Of a stretch of DNA of 64,000 nucleotides, positions 1 to 8,944 are shown piece by piece (position 1 is the stretch's first letter; the number at the start of each line of letters is the position of its first letter). A program made the translations under genes and the position numbers. A model generated the notes under the pieces. It was not told where the DNA came from and made no database searches. It saw nothing but the letters and a program-made list of their open reading frames with translations. This DNA is from Colius striatus (taxonomy: Eukaryota; Chordata; Aves; Coliiformes; Coliidae): positions 253,001 to 317,000 of the forward strand of contig NC_084769.1 of NCBI RefSeq assembly GCF_028858725.1, given 5' to 3'.

Positions 1-510
1 CCAGAAGCATTCCCTTGCCAAACAAACAAGGCTAAAGAGGTAACTAAGGCTTTACTACATGAAGCAATACCAAGATTTGGGATCCCAGCAGTAATATCCT
101 CAGACAGAGACCCTCATTTTGTGACCAAAATTACCCAACAAATTAGTCGGGTTCTGGGGATAGACTGGCAGTTGCACACTCCCTAAAGACCCCAAGCAAC
201 TGGCCAGGTAAAGAAGATGAACCACTTCCTTAAATGACAGATTGAAAAATTGTGCCGAGAAACCGGACTAGCCTGGCCTCTGTTACGACCTCTAGCCTTG
301 CTGGGAATAAGAACCAAACTGAGGGCTAAGGAGACATTAAGTCCCTTCAAAATACTCTATGGAAGACCCACTTCAGTTCAGGGGGGAACCTCAACAAAAG
401 CTGCTGCCGAGGTGTTAACTGACTACATAATAAGCTTAAAAAAAAAAAAAACACACCTCAGAAAAGTAGAAAAACTGGTTCTGGGGAACAGAGCTCCTGG
501 CTTGGAGCAG
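1..510 (+). pseudogene. Decayed endogenous retrovirus pol (integrase) fragment
   Basis: Frame 1 reads as the central and C-terminal part of a gammaretrovirus-like (class I ERV) integrase. An SSDRD segment near 97-111 fits the region of the second catalytic aspartate, and a GQV-KMN segment near 202-222 fits the region that normally carries the catalytic glutamate. The copy is dead: there are in-frame stops at 184-186 and 235-237, and the codon at 211-213 is AAG (Lys) where the family has Glu. Similarity continues through a segment ending YGRP (~365) and fades in an A-rich run near 440-455 and beyond ~510. No env or LTR follows; the CpG-rich array region begins instead. The 5' part lies outside the window. 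The class assignment is from remembered motif similarity. Confidence 0.8.
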
Positions 511-767
511 GCTAATGGACAGGAGCTTTTCTGTCCCTGAATTAGGTGAAAGAATCAGCTTTCGGCTGCCGCTCTGGAAAGAGAGGAGATGTGAGCATGC
601 TAGCAGGCAGCAGCACGGCCAGGTGCATCCCACCAGCCAGAGCCCATCAGCACTCACCAGCCCGAGCGGAGGGACGGTCGGTGGAGCAACACGCCCGTAC
701 CTCTCAGGCGTCCAGCTGCGGTTCAGATCGGGCTGGGAAAGTCTCCTCTCCCCCGCGCCGAGAAGAG
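511..767. other. GC-rich junction between ERV remnant and CCAAT array
   Basis: CpG-containing sequence with no recognisable gene or repeat family. Short open frames here are not supported by any motif. It joins the integrase remnant to the motif array that starts near 768. Confidence 0.4.
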
Positions 768-1330
768 AAAATGGCGTTCAAAATGGCGGCGAAAACGGCG
801 GGAATTTTCTGATTGGCTGCTGGCGCGCGCGGCACCCGGCAGGAGAGAGAGCTTAAAAAAAGCTGCGGTATGGCTTTTGGCCACCGGGTGGCAGCGGCGA
901 GCGCAACGTTCCGATTGGCGGCGGCGTTGCCGGGCAACGGCGACGCGCGATTCCGATTGGCCGCGAACTTCAAAATGGCGGCGAAACGACGGCGCTTTCC
1001 GATTGGCCGCGGGCGGGCACGTGAAGCAGGAACGGGCGACGCGCGATTCCGATTGGCCGAAAAATCCAAGATGGCCGCGAGAGGACGCGGCCTTCCGATT
1101 GGCTCGGGCGTTGCTAAGCGACACCGACGGGAGATTCCGATTGGCCGAAAAATTCAAGATGGCCGCGAGAAGACGCGGCGTTCCGATTGGCTCGGGCGTT
1201 GCTAAGCGACGCCGACGCGCGATTCCCATTGGTCGAGAAATTCAAGATGGCGGACGAAGCAACGCCGCTTTCCGATTGGCCGCGGGCGGCCACGTGAACC
1301 GGGAACGGGCGACGCGCGATTCCGATTGGC
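768..1330 (+). repeat. Tandem array of CCAAT boxes with YY1-, X-box- and E-box-like sites
   Basis: ATTGG (CCAAT on the minus strand) starts at 812, 914, 956, 1002, 1052, 1098, 1140, 1186, 1228, 1275 and 1325. From 914 the spacing is 42-50 bp and the orientation never changes. Three unit types follow the ATTGG. Type A carries CAARATGGCSGC-like YY1 motifs (starts 971, 1067, 1155, 1243; two more at 768 and 779). Type B carries GTTGCCGGGCAAC or GTTGCTAAGCGAC, resembling an RFX X-box (near 925, 1109, 1197). Type C carries CACGTG (1018-1023 and 1291-1296). The order from 914 is B-A-C-A-B-A-B-A-C, so A alternates with B or C in an 88-96 bp higher-order period. NF-Y, YY1, RFX and USF/MYC-type binding is inferred from motifs only. 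Confidence 0.8.
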
Positions 1331-1334
1331 CGGC

Positions 1335-1790
1335 AGGTAAAAAAGCCGAAAACATTCGAAAAAAAGCAGAAAAAACCCAAAGAAGCGGCAGTAAAAAAGC
1401 AGAAAAAAAACCCAGAAGCAAGGGAGATTAAAGGCGGAAGCGAGGGAGCGGTCAGGGAGAAGAAATTGGCGAAGAAAGGCAGAAAAGTGGCAGGAAAATA
1501 TAGAAAACCGCGGGAAAAAAGCAGAAAACGCACAGAGAAAAGGCTGAGAGAAGGCAGAGGGAGGACAGAAGAGAGGCAGGAGAACGGCGGAAAAAATATC
1601 AGAATAGAGACAGAAAACGTTGGAAACGAATTTTGAAACGATGGGAAAAACGGCAGTTCAAAGGCTGAGCAACGGCACTAAAACGTGGCAGGAAGCAAGA
1701 AGTAAGGCAGGAGAAAAACAGAAGAAAGGCAGAAAACCGGTAGAAAATCGTTAGGGAAAAGGTAGAAGAGAAAGGCACAACAAACACATG
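1335..1790 (+). repeat. Purine-rich degenerate repeat (GGCAGAAAA-like)
   Basis: The plus strand is dominated by A and G, with irregular recurrences of GCAGAAAA and GGCAGGA-type words every ~15-35 bp. It links the CCAAT array to the first minisatellite element. No gene is visible; open frames on the minus strand are composition artefacts. A similar but poorer block follows the second element (4320-5160). Confidence 0.6.
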
Positions 1791-2159
1791 AAACGCAGAT
1801 TGAAGCCTGCCATCTCGTTTTCCGCCACTGGGTGGCAGCGCCGAGCGCACGAATCCCGGGCTGCAATCTCGTTTCTCGCCACTGGGTGGCAGCGCCGAGC
1901 GTCCCGGGCTGCAATCTCGTTTTCCGCCACCGGGAGGCAGCGCCGAGCGTCCTGGGCTGCAATCTCGTTTCTCGCCACTGGGTGGCAGCGCCGAGCGTCC
2001 CGGGCTGCGATCTCGTTTCTCGCCACTGGGTGGCAGCGCCGCGCGGCTCCCGGGCTGCGATCTCGTTGTCCGCCACCGGGAGGCAGCGCCGCACCGGCCC
2101 CGGCTGCAATACCGCCCGTCGCCACCGGGTGGCAGCGCCGAGCGCACCGCGGCCCGTTT

Positions 2160-2174
2160 CCGCCAGGGGGCAGC
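2160..2174 (+). promoter_or_regulatory. Strong CTCF-like core, end of first higher-order copy
   Basis: Reads CCGCCAGGGGGCAGC, agreeing at 14 of 15 positions with the usual CCASYAGRKGGCRSY-type CTCF consensus as I remember it. Occupancy is not shown. Confidence 0.55.
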
Positions 2175-2542
2175 ACCGAGCGCACGAATCCCGGGCTGCA
2201 ATCTCGTTTCTCGCCACTGGGTGGCAGCGCCGAGCGTCCCGGGCTGCGATCTCGTTTCTCGCCACTGGGTGGCAGCGCCGAGCGTCCCGGGCTGCGATCT
2301 CGTTTTCCGCCACCGGGAGGCAGCGCCGAGCGTCCCGGGCTGCGATCTCGTTTTCCGCCACCGGGAGGCAGCGCCGAGCGTCCCGGGCTGCGATCTCGTT
2401 TTCCGCCACTGGGAGGCAGCGCCGCGCGGCTCCCGGGCTGCGATCTCGTTTTCCGCCACCGGGAGGCAGCGCCGCACCGGCCCCGGCTGCAATACCGCCC
2501 GTCGCCACCGGGTGGCAGCGCCGAGCGCACCGCGGCCCGTTT

Positions 2543-2557
2543 CCGCCAGGGGGCAGC
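2543..2557 (+). promoter_or_regulatory. Strong CTCF-like core, end of second higher-order copy
   Basis: Same 15-mer as at 2160-2174, 383 bp downstream and in the same orientation. Confidence 0.55.
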
Positions 2558-2690
2558 ACCGAGCCGCTCTTCTTGCGGCAACGCGGGGACACCCTGAGCG
2601 GGCCCGGGAGCAAGGTCCCGGGGAGACGCAGAACGGCAGGCAGAGAAGCAAAGGCCTGAAATCGAGAGCGGGAAAACACGTTGAAAAGGC

Positions 2691-2873
2691 AGCTCTGACA
2701 CGGAGGGACAGTTTCTCTAACTTATTTTAAAGCACTGTTTTACCTACCATGGAGGCAAGGATGATTATACCTAAAACTGGTAAAAACCTGAGCAGTTATT
2801 CCTCACTGTAACTCACCTGTACTAAGGTTTCATGAGTGAAATGCTGGCAATTCCAAACTGTAGACAGACAAGT
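2691..2873. other. Unique-looking spacer
   Basis: Short AT-richer stretch between element 1 and a CR1 fragment. No gene or repeat recognised. Confidence 0.4.
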
Positions 2874-3034
2874 ACCAGGGAGGGTGTGGAGGCTCCTTCC
2901 TTCGAGGTCTTCAAGACCCGCCTGGACGTGTTCTTACGTGACCTGATCTAGCTGGACCTGCTTCTGCAGGTAGGTTGCTCTAGATGATCTCTAAAGGTCC
3001 CCTCCAACCGCCACCATGCTGTGATTCTACGATA
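2874..3034 (+). mobile_element. CR1 LINE 3' end
   Basis: Shows the CR1 3' pattern: a GGAGGCTCCTTCC-like segment, a CTGGACGTG segment, then GGTCCCCTCCAACC followed by a GTGATTCTACGAT tail. It is heavily 5'-truncated, as is typical for bird CR1. Confidence 0.85.
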
Positions 3035-3815
3035 GGTGCAGTAAGAACCGTAATAGTACTTGCCGGTACACGCTCTTGGACTGAATAGTACTTGGGGGGG
3101 GGGAAAAATGCCCTATATCACCATCAACGTAAAACAAATATGGGTATCCAAGTCCCACGAAGCCCGTAACACCTGCCTTTATAGGAGTTCCAGAGTAACA
3201 GCAAAATATTCCTTTCACATTTCTCAGAATAAAGCAAAGTTGTTACGATGAAAGCAAAAAAACCAAAAAACCCACCAACTAAGGAAAAGAGTCAGTTAGC
3301 CATTTACAAGGGAAAAAGAAGCTATTAAAGGTATCGGTTAAATAAGGATGGATACACTGCAACAGCCATACAGAAAGTCTGCAAAGACATTGCAATTCCT
3401 CTTATATAATTCTTTGGTTGCTTTCTGATTTAGGGGCTGGCTAAAGCTAGCTGCACCACTAAGTCTACAGCTGCATCTCGAACACGCTAGTCTTTCTATA
3501 GCCTCATAAAATCCACTCCCTCGCTTGACACAGAAGGACTATCCACAACGGATCTTGCCAAAAAATGCCCTTGTGCTGTGGAGGACACGGGAGTTTTTCC
3601 ATCAAGACCGCTCGAGTAACCGAGACGTTTACCAAAGAAAACACCCACAGCCGAGATAGCCTCAGATTTCCGGTCTTGTGCACGTATACGTGGGAGAAGA
3701 CCTCCATAACTCACGCTACTAGCATTACAGGGGAAAAAAAAACGATGACGAAGGAGGTAATCGGAAGAACACCTTATTTAGGAAACAGCTCCGGGAAAAA
3801 AAAACCAAAAAAACC
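3035..3815. other. Intergenic spacer before element 2
   Basis: Mixed AT-rich DNA with a G10 run near 3093-3102. From about 3540 to 3720 CpG density rises. A poly-A-rich patch at 3730-3815 precedes element 2, in the same position relative to it as the purine-rich block before element 1. No supported gene. Confidence 0.4.
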
Positions 3816-4313
3816 GCAGATTAAAGCCTGCCATCTCGTTTTCCGCCACTGGGTGGCAGCGCCGAGCGTCCCGGGCTGCGATCTCGTTTTCCGCCACTGG
3901 GTGGCAGCGCCGAGCGCACGAATCCCGGGCTGCGATCTCGTTTTCCGCCACTGGGTGGCAGCGCCGCGCGGCTCCCGGGCTGCGATCTCGTTTTCCGCCA
4001 CCGGGAGGCAGCGCCGCACCGGTCTCGGCTGCAATACCGCCCGTCGCCACCGGGAGGCAGCGCCGCGCGGGCCCCGGTTGCAATACCGCCCGTCGCCATC
4101 GGGAGGCAGAGCGGAGCGCACCCGGGCTGCAGTACCGCCTATCACCATTTCCGCGTCCTGTGTCCGCCAGGCGGCAGCAGCGAGCAGCGCTTCTGGCGGG
4201 CGCCGCCGCAACGCGCGGGGACACCAGCGGTGGGGCCAGGGGCAAGTTCCAAGGGAGACGCCTGACAAACAACAGCCTGGAATCGAGAGCGGGTAAACAT
4301 GTTAAATAGGCAG
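3816..4313 (+). repeat. Minisatellite element 2: 7 units, paralogue of element 1
   Basis: Unit cores start at 3845, 3893, 3947, 3997, 4046, 4095 and 4166. The left edge (GCAGATTAAAGCCTGCC) and right edge (GGAATCGAGAGCGGG) match those of element 1, so both descend from one element that later expanded differently. The last unit (4164-4178, CCGCCAGGCGGCAGC) holds the place of the strong CTCF-like cores of element 1. The region after it (GCAACGCGCGGGGACACC) also matches element 1. Confidence 0.8.
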
Positions 4314-4334
4314 CAAACATGTTAAATAAGGCAG
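4296..4334 (+). repeat. Short tandem duplication
   Basis: AAACATGTTAAATAGGCAGC occurs, then AAACATGTTAAATAAGGCAG follows directly: two ~20-bp copies with one small indel. Confidence 0.7.
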
Positions 4335-5160
4335 GTGCAGTAAAGGTCTAAAAAACGAAGGGGCTTAGTGATGTAAATAGGGACAGAGAATGCTAAACCA
4401 GAACACGTGAAAAGTGAGTGTGTTCATTAAAGATGACTAACGAGATAAACACAGGGGACCATTGGGAAAGGAAAAGCAGGAGGAAGGACAGAAGCACAGA
4501 AAGATGTGGGACAGAGAGCTAGAAAATAGATACTGGGAGCAAGATTGGGACAGGGAGCAGAACAACAAAGAGAGCAGACAGACTGAGCAAAAACAAGGGA
4601 TAGAAGGATCAATGAGAGAGACGAGGAGCTGGGAGGCATTAGAGGCCAACAGGACAAGACAAAGAAAGGGGAAAAATTCTGATGCACTGGAGAAAATAAA
4701 CACAGACATGAAATAAAACGGGGAGCAGTGCAGAGATAGATTTGGAAAGCTGAGGTTTTTTAAAAAACAAACAGAGTCCAAGAAATACAGGCAGGATGTG
4801 ACAAATAGACACAGGCAGAGAGAAAGAAGGAGATGGAGAAAGAAAGTGTTGAACTAGAGATAGGGAGCTGGATTGAGGGAGGCATAGAAAGAAGAAATTT
4901 CCAGGACAGAAGTGTCATAGACGAGAATTCAAAACAAATATGCAGAGCTGCCGAGATGGAGATGTAGGAAGAAAACTTTAAAAGCGACAGTATACAAGAA
5001 ACATGGGCAAAAAATTAAAATTACATCTGGGAGACGGAGAGGAGAAGGTAGCAAGGAAAGTTAAAAGTCAACTAGGTTCAAGAAACATGCAGTAAGTTTA
5101 AAAAACAGGGATGTAAAAAGTAAGCTCCAAAAGTGATGGGGTACAAGAAACATAAGCAAT
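4320..5160 (+). repeat. Purine-rich block after element 2
   Basis: A- and G-dominated plus strand with recurring GGGACAGRGAGC, AGAAA and GGAGCAG words. It resembles 1335-1790 in composition but is more degenerate, and it fades gradually into ordinary DNA by ~5200. No coding signal. Confidence 0.5.
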
Positions 5161-5439
5161 AACACAAAAATAGAGACACAATAGGGAGTCCAAGGGAAGG
5201 AAACTGTGGTGAGTTGTCCTCAGCTGGCTGCCAGGTGCCCTCGGAGCTACTCTGTCCCTCTCCCTCCTCAAGACGACAGTGGGAAGAAAATACACACACT
5301 CATGGGTCAAGATAAGGACAAAGAAATCGCTCACCGAGTACTGTCACAGGCAAAACAGGCATGACCTGGGGAAATTCATTTAATGCACTGTCAGCCAGAG
5401 CAGGATACTGAGACACACAAACAAATCTTAAAAAGCCTT

Positions 5440-5985
5440 TCCCTCAACCCTTTCTTTTTTCCTGGGCTCATCTTCACTCCTGACTTCACCTTCTGCGTCC
5501 AAGCTGCACTCGGCAATGGGGAGCAAGGGGTCCAGTCAGGTGGCTGCACCTCATCTCTGCTGCTCCTTCTTCCTCCCTCTCACCTTCTGCTCCAGCTTGG
5601 GGTCCCTCTCACGGGGTGGTGGGTCCTGACGCTGAACCTGCTGCAGTGTGGGCTCGTCTCCACAGGGCCACAGATGCTGATGGCAGCCAGCTCCAGCACA
5701 GGCACTCTGTGGGGTCCTAGCTTCCTTCAGGCACATTCACCCAGCACAGTGTGTGGTCCTCCACAGGTTGCAGGTGGATATTTGCTCCACTGTGGACCTC
5801 CACGGCTGCAGGGGCACAGCTTGCCTTACCCTGGCCTGCACCACAGGCTCCAGGGGAATCCCTGCTCCAGCGCCATGAGCACCTCCTCTGCCTTCCTCAT
5901 TGACCTTGGGATCTGTGGGGCAGTTACATACATTGTGTCTATCACAGCTTCTGTGGAGCCTTTTTTAGTCTTTAACATTGCACTG
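5440..5985 (-). mobile_element. Avian ERV LTR fragment (family A), inverted
   Basis: In reverse complement it matches the inner part of the LTR at 39593-40730: GC-rich segments repeating GCAGCCCRTGG-type words, with GGTGCTC and GGAGCAGAGATTCCCCTGCAGCC-like stretches. The outer end beyond ~5985 is missing or too diverged to see. Family naming is from memory of bird LTRs (ERVL-like); the class is uncertain. Confidence 0.6.
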
Positions 5986-6829
5986 CAGATGCACCACCAG
6001 CTTTGCTGATGGACCAGCAGCAGCTCCATCTTGGATCGTCTGGAACAGGCTGTGCTCGACACAAGGGCACCTGGATGTGCTCCTTGGCCAGTTCTCCTTT
6101 GTCAGATCCCTCCAGCAGATATGCTCGGGCAGCCCCTTCCCCAGCTGGAGCCCCTGCACACAGCAGGGCCAGCCCCATCCTCAGGCTGACTGGCCACACC
6201 TGGGGCTGCCTCAGCTGGTGCCCATGAGGAACATACCCAAGCCCCACAGCACATAACCCCCTTCCCTGGACCCAACCACAGCTACTTGCCCTGACCCAGC
6301 CACTGGCCTGAGGCACAAGAGGAGGCAGCGAAGGGTTGGTCCTTCGCATCCCCCAGAAACCTCAGCAGTGAGTCAGCTCTGAGACTCAGTGCCCAGAGGC
6401 AGCAGCGCACAGGGAAAAGCTGGAAGGGGAAAGCAGAAGGGCAAAGAAAAGGATTGAGACACGTGGACAGGGAACAGGAAAATGGGATGCAGGTAACAAG
6501 GGAGGGATGGGGAGCTGTGCAAAAGCAGAGATGGAGTGCATCTCTGAGAGCGTGTGGGCTTCGAAAAGCAGCACCTTTCACCCTGAGCCCACCTCCTCAG
6601 CCTGGCACGTGCTGGCCTCTTCAAACTGAGGGTCCAACACAACCAGGCCCACACTCCTCTGGAGAGAGCACACACACTCTGCTCACCCCCTGCTTTTCCT
6701 CTGCAGCACCCAACACCCTCCCACTCCCTGTACAAATAGCCAAATCAACTTCTGCTTTTGTCCCCCCAACTAGATCCCTTAGTGTGCTTTTAGGAACACA
6801 AAAGGCTGATCCCCAGGCAGCCCCCACCG
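5986..6829. other. GC-rich unassigned DNA
   Basis: Rich in CAGC, CCCC and CTGC words and probably derived from old repeats next to the LTR fragment. Several overlapping open frames on both strands show no known domain. No gene is supported. Confidence 0.35.
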
Positions 6830-7220
6830 CCCCATGCCCCACTGCTGCCGGTTGTGCTCGTCAGCACCGGCCTCTATGCCAGCAGCCCCAGCACCCGCCC
6901 CTGCAGCTCTTCCAGCGCGGCTGGAGGCCATCATCCGGGCGGCAGCGGCTCCCCGGGCTCCCGACTGGCCCCTGCAAAGGTCCCGAGCAGCCACGGCAGT
7001 GCAGGGCTCCCGCATCGCCTCCTGCCCCGCGCCATGTGGGAAGCGCAGTCATCCGGCACCGGGGGTTCGGTGAGCGAATGTCAGGTCCCTCCGGCCCCTG
7101 CGGGGCAGAACAGCACAGGGAGGGGAAGGCAGCACGAGGCGGGGCAGCACCGGCCCCTCCGCCTCCTGCGACTGAGGCGCCGCAGCTGCTGTCGCTCGGG
7201 CCTCGATCCTGCACGGCTCC
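6830..7220. promoter_or_regulatory. Isolated CpG-rich patch
   Basis: About 390 bp with dense CpG and high GC, contrasting sharply with the AT-rich DNA from 7240 on. It contains GGCGGGGC and CCGGG words. It is about 1 kb beyond the MARCHF7 poly(A) signals and is not linked to any exon I can identify. It could be a promoter of an unseen or non-coding transcript, or a GC-rich repeat. Confidence 0.4.
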
Positions 7221-7698
7221 TGGATGAAGTCACAGGAACAGAAGGATAAAAAAAAAACCCCTCAAGTCACTCATTTATTGGGCTCTCACCGCTCCTGTCT
7301 TAAACTTTCTGTACGTGTGCATATGAAGCGCTCTCTGCGTCACCCTCTGACGTTTTATTAAGCGATACCAACTCACTCAAATATTTAACTTATTAGAAAT
7401 CCAAATTTACTGCCTTCAGAAGTGATTTTGAAACATCCTCCTTATGGCTGGACCTTCATTATTCAAATCAAGGTCTGAAAGAGAGCTGTGTTTCAACTAA
7501 TTGCTGTAATGATAGCTCTGAGTGTTTCCACTTAACACCACCCAATGCTGAACCTCACCCAAAGGAGCAGAGGAATGTGCTTTTTTGTGGCATTCTATTT
7601 CCTTTCAAGTCTTACAGATGACAGGCCATCTCATGCAATGCTAATAAAATTAACCCTTAAAATCACAAGTTAATTTCAGCTGTTAAGGCATATCCTTT
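7221..7698. other. AT-rich intergenic spacer
   Basis: No gene or repeat recognised. It contains AATAAA on the minus strand at 7274-7279, which could be a distal poly(A) signal for MARCHF7. Confidence 0.4.
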
Positions 7699-7965
7699 CA
7701 TAGAATCATAGCATGGTTTCAGCTGCAAGAGACCTTTCAGCTCGTGGAGTGCAGCCTCTGTCCCAGCCCCATTGACCAGCAGCCCATTTCCCGCAGTGCA
7801 ACATCCAACCCGGCTCTGAAATCCCTCCAGGGATGGTGACTCCAGCACCTCCCTGGGCAGCCCCTTCCAATGCCTGACAACCCTTGCAGGAAAGAAATTC
7901 CTCCTCAGATCCTGCCTGAACCTCCCCTGGTGCAACATGAGGCTGCTTCCTCCTTGTTCTATTTC
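7699..7965 (-). mobile_element. CR1 LINE 3' fragment
   Basis: Starts with CATAGAATCATAGCATGG (the reversed tail) and continues with CCAGCACCTCCCTGGGCAG and CTTCCTCCTTGTTCTAT, the CR1 3' region read in reverse. Good match length of ~265 bp. Confidence 0.9.
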
Positions 7966-8116
7966 CGCCACACAAGTTACTTTTATGCACTGTAACAATA
8001 AACCGAGGCAAGGGATTTCCATGCTCTGCAGTTTTGCAGATACATTGTTACTGCAGTAACTAAAAAAGCTAACATAAACATTTATGGCAAATACAATTCC
8101 AATACGGGTATGACAA

Positions 8117-8122
8117 TTTATT
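8117..8122 (-). promoter_or_regulatory. Candidate distal poly(A) signal
   Basis: TTTATT on plus, so AATAAA on the minus strand, ~1.07 kb beyond the MARCHF7 stop codon. Confidence 0.45.
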
Positions 8123-8316
8123 GTACTACCATTCATATAAAGCATTTAAATCCAAAATGGTCAGAAAGAATCTTAGATATCTGCCTAAGAATTTACAAAC
8201 ATTAGTAAAGATTTACCACAGACTACAGCTGTGTAAGTTTTCAACTGTCAGCTCTGGTAGACATCCATGTTTAAATAAAATGGACAATGCCAGCAGAGAT
8301 GCATACCTCTATCATC

Positions 8317-8322
8317 TTTATT
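8317..8322 (-). promoter_or_regulatory. Candidate poly(A) signal for minus-strand transcripts
   Basis: AATAAA on the minus strand, ~870 nt beyond the MARCHF7 stop and ~240 nt beyond the stop of the coding-like block at 8562-8689. Confidence 0.5.
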
Positions 8323-8561
8323 TATAAAGAAGTGGCAACACTAGAAAACACATCGATAACCAGTGCTTTGAACAGTGAAGGTGGGACCTAAAAAAATTTG
8401 ATTGAACTAAACAACCTTAGGTCTTTATCATCAAGTTGCGTATCTGCCAGGAATGCTGAAATGCAAGAGTTCACACCTGCAATATTCCACAAGGGAACAG
8501 CCACATAATAGAAAATATAATCTCCAATTTCCAAAGCAGTACAAAAGAAACCACCCCATCA

Positions 8562-8689
8562 CTAACACAGAGTATTAGAAGACCACTGCAAGTTCTTATT
8601 GCTTTTTGAGTTAAGTAACATCTTCAAATAAACCAAAAGCCAGTCAATCTCTGCAGTATCTTGCTCATCCTCCTGTTCATCCATTAACA
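8562..8689 (-). CDS. Coding-like segment, possible terminal exon (unknown gene)
   Basis: On the minus strand a TTGCTTCCAG acceptor precedes an open frame rich in acidic residues (MDEQEDEQDTAEIDW), ending in TAG at 8562-8564. If spliced from the donor at 8945 the frame continues without a break (G joins TG to give Val). An AATAAA lies ~240 nt further on. I do not recognise the protein. It lies inside what would otherwise be the MARCHF7 3' UTR, so it could be a chance frame, a relic, or the last exon of an unannotated transcript. Confidence 0.3.
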
Positions 8690-8944
8690 CTGGAAGCAAT
8701 CAGTTATTATATGATGTGGCAACAGAGGCATTTAAAAAGAAACAAACAAAACCTACTAAAGTACATGGAAATTCCCACCCTCCCTGCCCACCCTCGCCCT
8801 GAAACCCACTATAACCACTTAGTGCCTGTAGAGGAGCAAAAGTCAATAGACAAAACCAGGAATCTGACTACAGTAAGAAGGAACGTAAACGGGAGATACA
8901 GCTTCGTTAAATACTCAAATCTCTTCCAAAACAAAGCACCTCAC

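Larger units (their letters stand above)
1795..2690 (+). repeat. Minisatellite element 1: 16 units of ~48 bp with CTCF-like cores
   Basis: The unit core is CCGCCACYGGGWGGCAGCGCC or a close variant. The GCCA of successive units starts at 1824, 1878, 1926, 1974, 2022, 2072, 2121, 2162, 2213, 2261, 2309, 2357, 2405, 2455, 2504 and 2545. Units 2-8 and 10-16 are offset by exactly 383 bp, which shows a duplicated higher-order repeat. The last unit of each copy (2160-2174 and 2543-2557) reads CCGCCAGGGGGCAGC, close to the CTCF core; the others match it less well. The flanks, GCAGATTGAAGCCTGCC on the left and ATCGAGAGCGGG on the right, recur around element 2. Because 48 is divisible by 3, long false reading frames run on both strands. 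Confidence 0.85.

Noticed and set aside
914..1330. MHC class II-type X-Y promoter module
   Set aside because: X-box-like and ATTGG motifs are both present, but their order and spacing do not match the ~20-bp X-to-Y arrangement.
704..1533. Overlapping frames of 121-184 codons in the CCAAT array
   Set aside because: They run on both strands through tandem motif units and vanish outside the array.
1599..2701. Long minus-strand open frames of 316-350 codons, and plus-strand frames of up to 275 codons, over the minisatellite
   Set aside because: The ~48-bp unit is a multiple of three and stop-free, so frames stay open on both strands at once. The peptides are simple reiterations with no independent coding evidence.
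1795..4313. CRISPR-like or prokaryotic repeat array
   Set aside because: Units are contiguous without unique spacers, and the context is plainly a vertebrate nuclear genome.
3565..4320. Open frames of 164-243 codons over element 2
   Set aside because: Same cause: repeat units divisible by three, on both strands.
6454..7227. 257-codon plus-strand open frame in GC-rich DNA
   Set aside because: Proline/alanine-rich with no domain. Open frames of similar length occur on the other strand; GC content explains it.
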